Part shown: piece after piece, positions 61,879-64,000 of the stretch
Numbering within the stretch: position 1 is the first letter of the stretch
Layout: each line of letters begins with the position of its first letter
Assembly: GCF_019083805.1 (NCBI RefSeq)
Contig: NZ_JAHRDV010000011.1
Span: 1-64,000, forward strand
Origin: Acetobacter estunensis
GTDB taxonomy: Bacteria; Pseudomonadota; Alphaproteobacteria; Acetobacterales; Acetobacteraceae
DNA: 64,000 nucleotides
Direction of reading: 5' to 3'
The notes under the pieces: model-generated
Database searches by the model: none
What the model was told of the DNA's origin: nothing
Seen by the model: the letters and a program-made list of their open reading frames with translations, nothing else
Position numbers and translations under genes: made by a program

Positions 61879-62748
61879 TCAGTCTTTCTGAGGCAGATGC
61901 TTGGAAATATAGGGCGGAAGATTGAACGATCCCGTGTGAATTTCCGGCGTCCAGTACAGCGTCTTTCCAAGAATGCCGGATGATTGCGCACGATTGCGCA
62001 CATGAACGGTATCCTGCTGTGTCGGATCGCTTCCTTTCGCTGCGATGCCCAGCGTCATGAAACCTCCGACATAGGTGGGCACAGCCGCGACATAAGCGGA
62101 GACATGAGGAAAGAACTTCGCACGGCGCAGGCTCGTCTCACGCAGTTCATCCGCCTGCATGAAGGGCACGCCACACTGGTTAACGATCAGGCCCTCAGGC
62201 CCGAGAATACGCGCACAATGCTCATAGAAACTGTCGGTAAACAGAACCTCGCCCACACCGATCGGATCGGTGCTGTCCACGATGATGACATCGAACGACG
62301 CATCCGGAGCTTCCGCTACATAGGCAATGCCATCACCCACGATCACATCCGCGCGCGTATCATTCCACGCCTCGCCCGCGATCATCGGCAAATGCTTCTT
62401 GGAAAGTTCGATGACAGCACCATCGATTTCTACCATGACGGCCTTCTCGACCGCCTTGTGCTCCAGCACCCGACGCAGCACGCCACCATCGCCCGCGCCG
62501 ATAATCAACACACGCTTGGGATCGGGGTGTGTGAACAGCGGAACATGCGTCAGCATTTCCTGATAAACGAACTCGTCCGCTTCCGTGATCTGCACCACGC
62601 CATCAAGCATGAGCACCCGTCCGTGGGAGTCGCTTTCAAACACCACAATGTCCTGAAAAGGACTTTTGACGTGCGCGAGTTCCTTACGCACCCGGAAACG
62701 CTGTCCCCAGCTGTCGTACAGTCCTTCGTTCAGCCATTGCTCGGCCAT
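61879..62748 (-). CDS. speE: Spermidine synthase
   Basis: Transfers aminopropyl from decarboxylated SAM to putrescine. Start at ATG 62748 (GGAGAG upstream); an in-frame ATG at 62814 has no ribosome site. 289 residues: QRFRVRKELAHVKSPFQDIVVFES, the SAM-binding VLIIGAGDGGVLRRVLEH, MVEIDGAVIELSKKHLP and the FDVIIVDSTDPIG motif. Follows speD in the same direction. Confidence 0.94.
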   Translation of the reverse strand: MAEQWLNEGLYDSWGQRFRVRKELAHVKSPFQDIVVFESDSHGRVLMLDGVVQITEADEFVYQEMLTHVPLFTHPDPKRVLIIGAGDGGVLRRVLEHKAVEKAVMVEIDGAVIELSKKHLPMIAGEAWNDTRADVIVGDGIAYVAEAPDASFDVIIVDSTDPIGVGEVLFTDSFYEHCARILGPEGLIVNQCGVPFMQADELRETSLRRAKFFPHVSAYVAAVPTYVGGFMTLGIAAKGSDPTQQDTVHVRNRAQSSGILGKTLYWTPEIHTGSFNLPPYISKHLPQKD

Positions 62749-62782
62749 AGCGGTCTCTCCACATAGGAAACGACACGCCTCC

Positions 62783-62832
62783 CCATCCGATCTTTCAATC
62801 GGGCAAGAAGACATATCGTGATTTTCGGATGG
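62783..62832 (-). promoter_or_regulatory. Stem between speD and speE
   Basis: CCATCCGA and TCGGATGG pair perfectly across a 34-nt loop (62783-62790 with 62825-62832) in the 105-nt gap of the speD-speE message. It may be a processing or translation-control element or chance. Confidence 0.3.
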
Positions 62833-62853
62833 TCTCTCGGGACGTGACGACGC

Positions 62854-63318
62854 TCAGGCCGCCACACGTCCACGGCGCTGCTCGTCCACCAGCACGCGCT
62901 TTGCCTGAAACAGACGCTGCATCACAGGAATGGACAGGTGCGGATCGCACTCGCCACACATGAAGATGTCAACGGCTGCGAAGTCACGCTCAGGCCATGT
63001 GTGGATGGAGATATGGCTCTCCGCCAAAACCACCACACCGGACACGCCGCCATTGGGGGAGAAATGGTGGAAATGACTGTGCAGAATCGTGGCGCCCGCA
63101 GCCACAGCGGCCTCGCACAGCGTTTCATCAATCCGCTTGGGATCGTCCAGATTGGTCGCTTCCCACAGATCGATCAGAAGATGAGTGCCAGCAAACTTTT
63201 CGCCGTCCCGTTCGACGAAATAATCCTTCCGCTCGTCCTCACAGGACTCAGCGATGGCAGAAATCTGGTTATTGCTCGGGAGTTCCGAGACCATCCCCAG
63301 TTGAGCAAGTGCGTTCAT
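62854..63318 (-). CDS. speD: S-adenosylmethionine decarboxylase proenzyme (prokaryotic short type)
   Basis: 154 residues; self-cleaves to create a pyruvoyl group and makes decarboxylated SAM. The cleavage motif is LAESHISIHTWPE with the Ser after Glu as pyruvate source. GTHLLIDLWEATNLDD and HSHFHHFSPNGGVSG are also family motifs. The N-terminal ~40 residues are an extension beyond the shortest forms. Upstream 63319-63517 has no gene. Confidence 0.94.
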   Translation of the reverse strand: MNALAQLGMVSELPSNNQISAIAESCEDERKDYFVERDGEKFAGTHLLIDLWEATNLDDPKRIDETLCEAAVAAGATILHSHFHHFSPNGGVSGVVVLAESHISIHTWPERDFAAVDIFMCGECDPHLSIPVMQRLFQAKRVLVDEQRRGRVAA

Positions 63319-63517
63319 GACGTACCCCCAAACCAGTAGACAGCCTGTTGGGCGAAATCGCCCCCTTGGGCCAAGAAGCGCGGTTGATAGGGCTTCCTCT
63401 TACGTGTTGCAAGAAAATTCGTGCGACACGCCAGTTACATTTTTACGTCAGCGCGTTTGACTTGGCCTTGCTCTCTTTCTTTGCAACACCATTTCGACAT
63501 AGGAACCATTTCGCCAC

Positions 63518-64000
63518 TCACGGCGCTTCCGCCCGTCGGCGGAGATCCTCTTCCGGTGATGTTACGAGCAGATTGAACACCCGCTGACGCTCCGGTGTCA
63601 TCTTGCGACTTCCCACCCATTCACGCAGCCGGTCCAATGTCCCCCAGTCATTCGCCCGCGCCGCATCCGTCGCCAGACGCAAAGCCAGTTCCTGCTGCGA
63701 GAGAGACAGCGCACCCGTCTCAGGCAGTGCATGAGTGGCCAGACGCCCGACGACAAGCACAGCGTCCGGCCATTTCCGCTGTTCCTCAAGGATGCGTCCA
63801 CGCAAATCCAGCGAGGCATCACTCTCATCCTGAGCCAGCATCAGCAGAGCCTGATCGCGGTTTCCCTCCCGCAAGAGCAGCCCCGCTGCAATGACCCGGC
63901 GTTTTGACGCGACATCCCCATCCACAGACGTATCGGCCGTTTCATCCAGAGCACGCCGCGCCTGTCCCAGACGCTGAGCCGCTATATCGGCCTGCGCAAG
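63518..64000 (-). CDS. C-terminal part of a helical-repeat protein (TPR-like), cut by the window edge
   Basis: The frame is open to the right edge, so the start lies outside. The visible 160 residues read as pairs of amphipathic helices (AQRLGQARRALDE, AAGLLLREGNRDQALLMLAQ, GRILEEQRKWPDAVLVVGRLA, LALRLATDAARANDW) with Ala/Leu/Gly spacing like TPR or related repeats. No signal or membrane segment is seen in this part. Precise family not clear. Confidence 0.6.
   Translation of the reverse strand, partial: LAQADIAAQRLGQARRALDETADTSVDGDVASKRRVIAAGLLLREGNRDQALLMLAQDESDASLDLRGRILEEQRKWPDAVLVVGRLATHALPETGALSLSQQELALRLATDAARANDWGTLDRLREWVGSRKMTPERQRVFNLLVTSPEEDLRRRAEAP

Noticed and set aside
1..64000. 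CRISPR arrays, rRNA, tRNA and insertion sequences
   Set aside because: No regularly spaced repeats, no cloverleaf with a CCA-adjacent acceptor stem and no transposase frames were seen.

Overview
The window reads as the chromosome of an acetic acid bacterium (Alphaproteobacteria, Acetobacteraceae), moderately high in GC. The strongest taxonomic signs are a pentose-phosphate operon with a transaldolase/glucose-6-phosphate isomerase fusion and a short NAD-type 6-phosphogluconate dehydrogenase, an OprB-type sugar porin, an RNase E ending in GWWRR, and ATP12. The genus cannot be settled by eye. I see no tRNA, rRNA, insertion sequence, integrase or CRISPR array; nearly all of the window is chromosomal backbone with some accessory metabolic clusters.

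Layout. 1-5494: end of an unidentified gene, then a tightly packed + strand run of rarA, an RluA-type pseudouridine synthase, an AsmA-like protein and ATP12. 5495-7700: an AT-rich island holding one large minus-strand gene that looks like an ApeA-type HEPN ribonuclease (phage defence) and perhaps a small ORF. 7874-15658: a small membrane protein, uvrB, rne with a long leader, a Tat-type amidase, a DUF3465 protein and a DUF2721 protein. 15809-19521: eutA and a single-chain EutB-EutC fusion in which one substrate-binding residue of EutB appears to be replaced. 19514-22674: nitronate monooxygenase, OprB porin, small membrane protein. 22747-26249: a sulfide-oxidation operon (persulfide dioxygenase, DUF442-SQR fusion, TauE exporter) behind an AT-rich palindrome. 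26257-35847: FkbM methyltransferase, PBP1A, glutathione peroxidase, lpxB, three small secreted proteins (one with a 29-residue tandem repeat) and a CNNM/CBS protein.

36028-46308 is one eight-gene minus-strand operon: nitrate/taurine-type ABC transporter, a NikR-like ribbon-helix-helix regulator, two DUF1989 proteins, a biotin carboxylase of the urea/guanidine carboxylase family, and allophanate hydrolase. This gene set matches the guanidine assimilation route (guanidine to carboxyguanidine to allophanate to ammonia and CO2). A promoter and a 28-bp inverted repeat with NikR-type half-site spacing stand directly before the first gene, while the NikR-like protein has lost most nickel ligands. 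The regulator therefore probably senses something other than nickel and controls its own operon.

47653-57507 is a minus-strand pentose-phosphate operon: tkt, tal-pgi, gnd, two tandem HAD phosphatases, pgl, rpiA and gluconokinase. It covers the central sugar route of these bacteria. The window closes with purD, xseA, a small membrane protein, a glycosyltransferase, the spermidine pair speD-speE and the end of a helical-repeat protein. Gene identities come from recognising motifs in the translated sequence, not from database searches. Regulatory sites were found by reading the bases.
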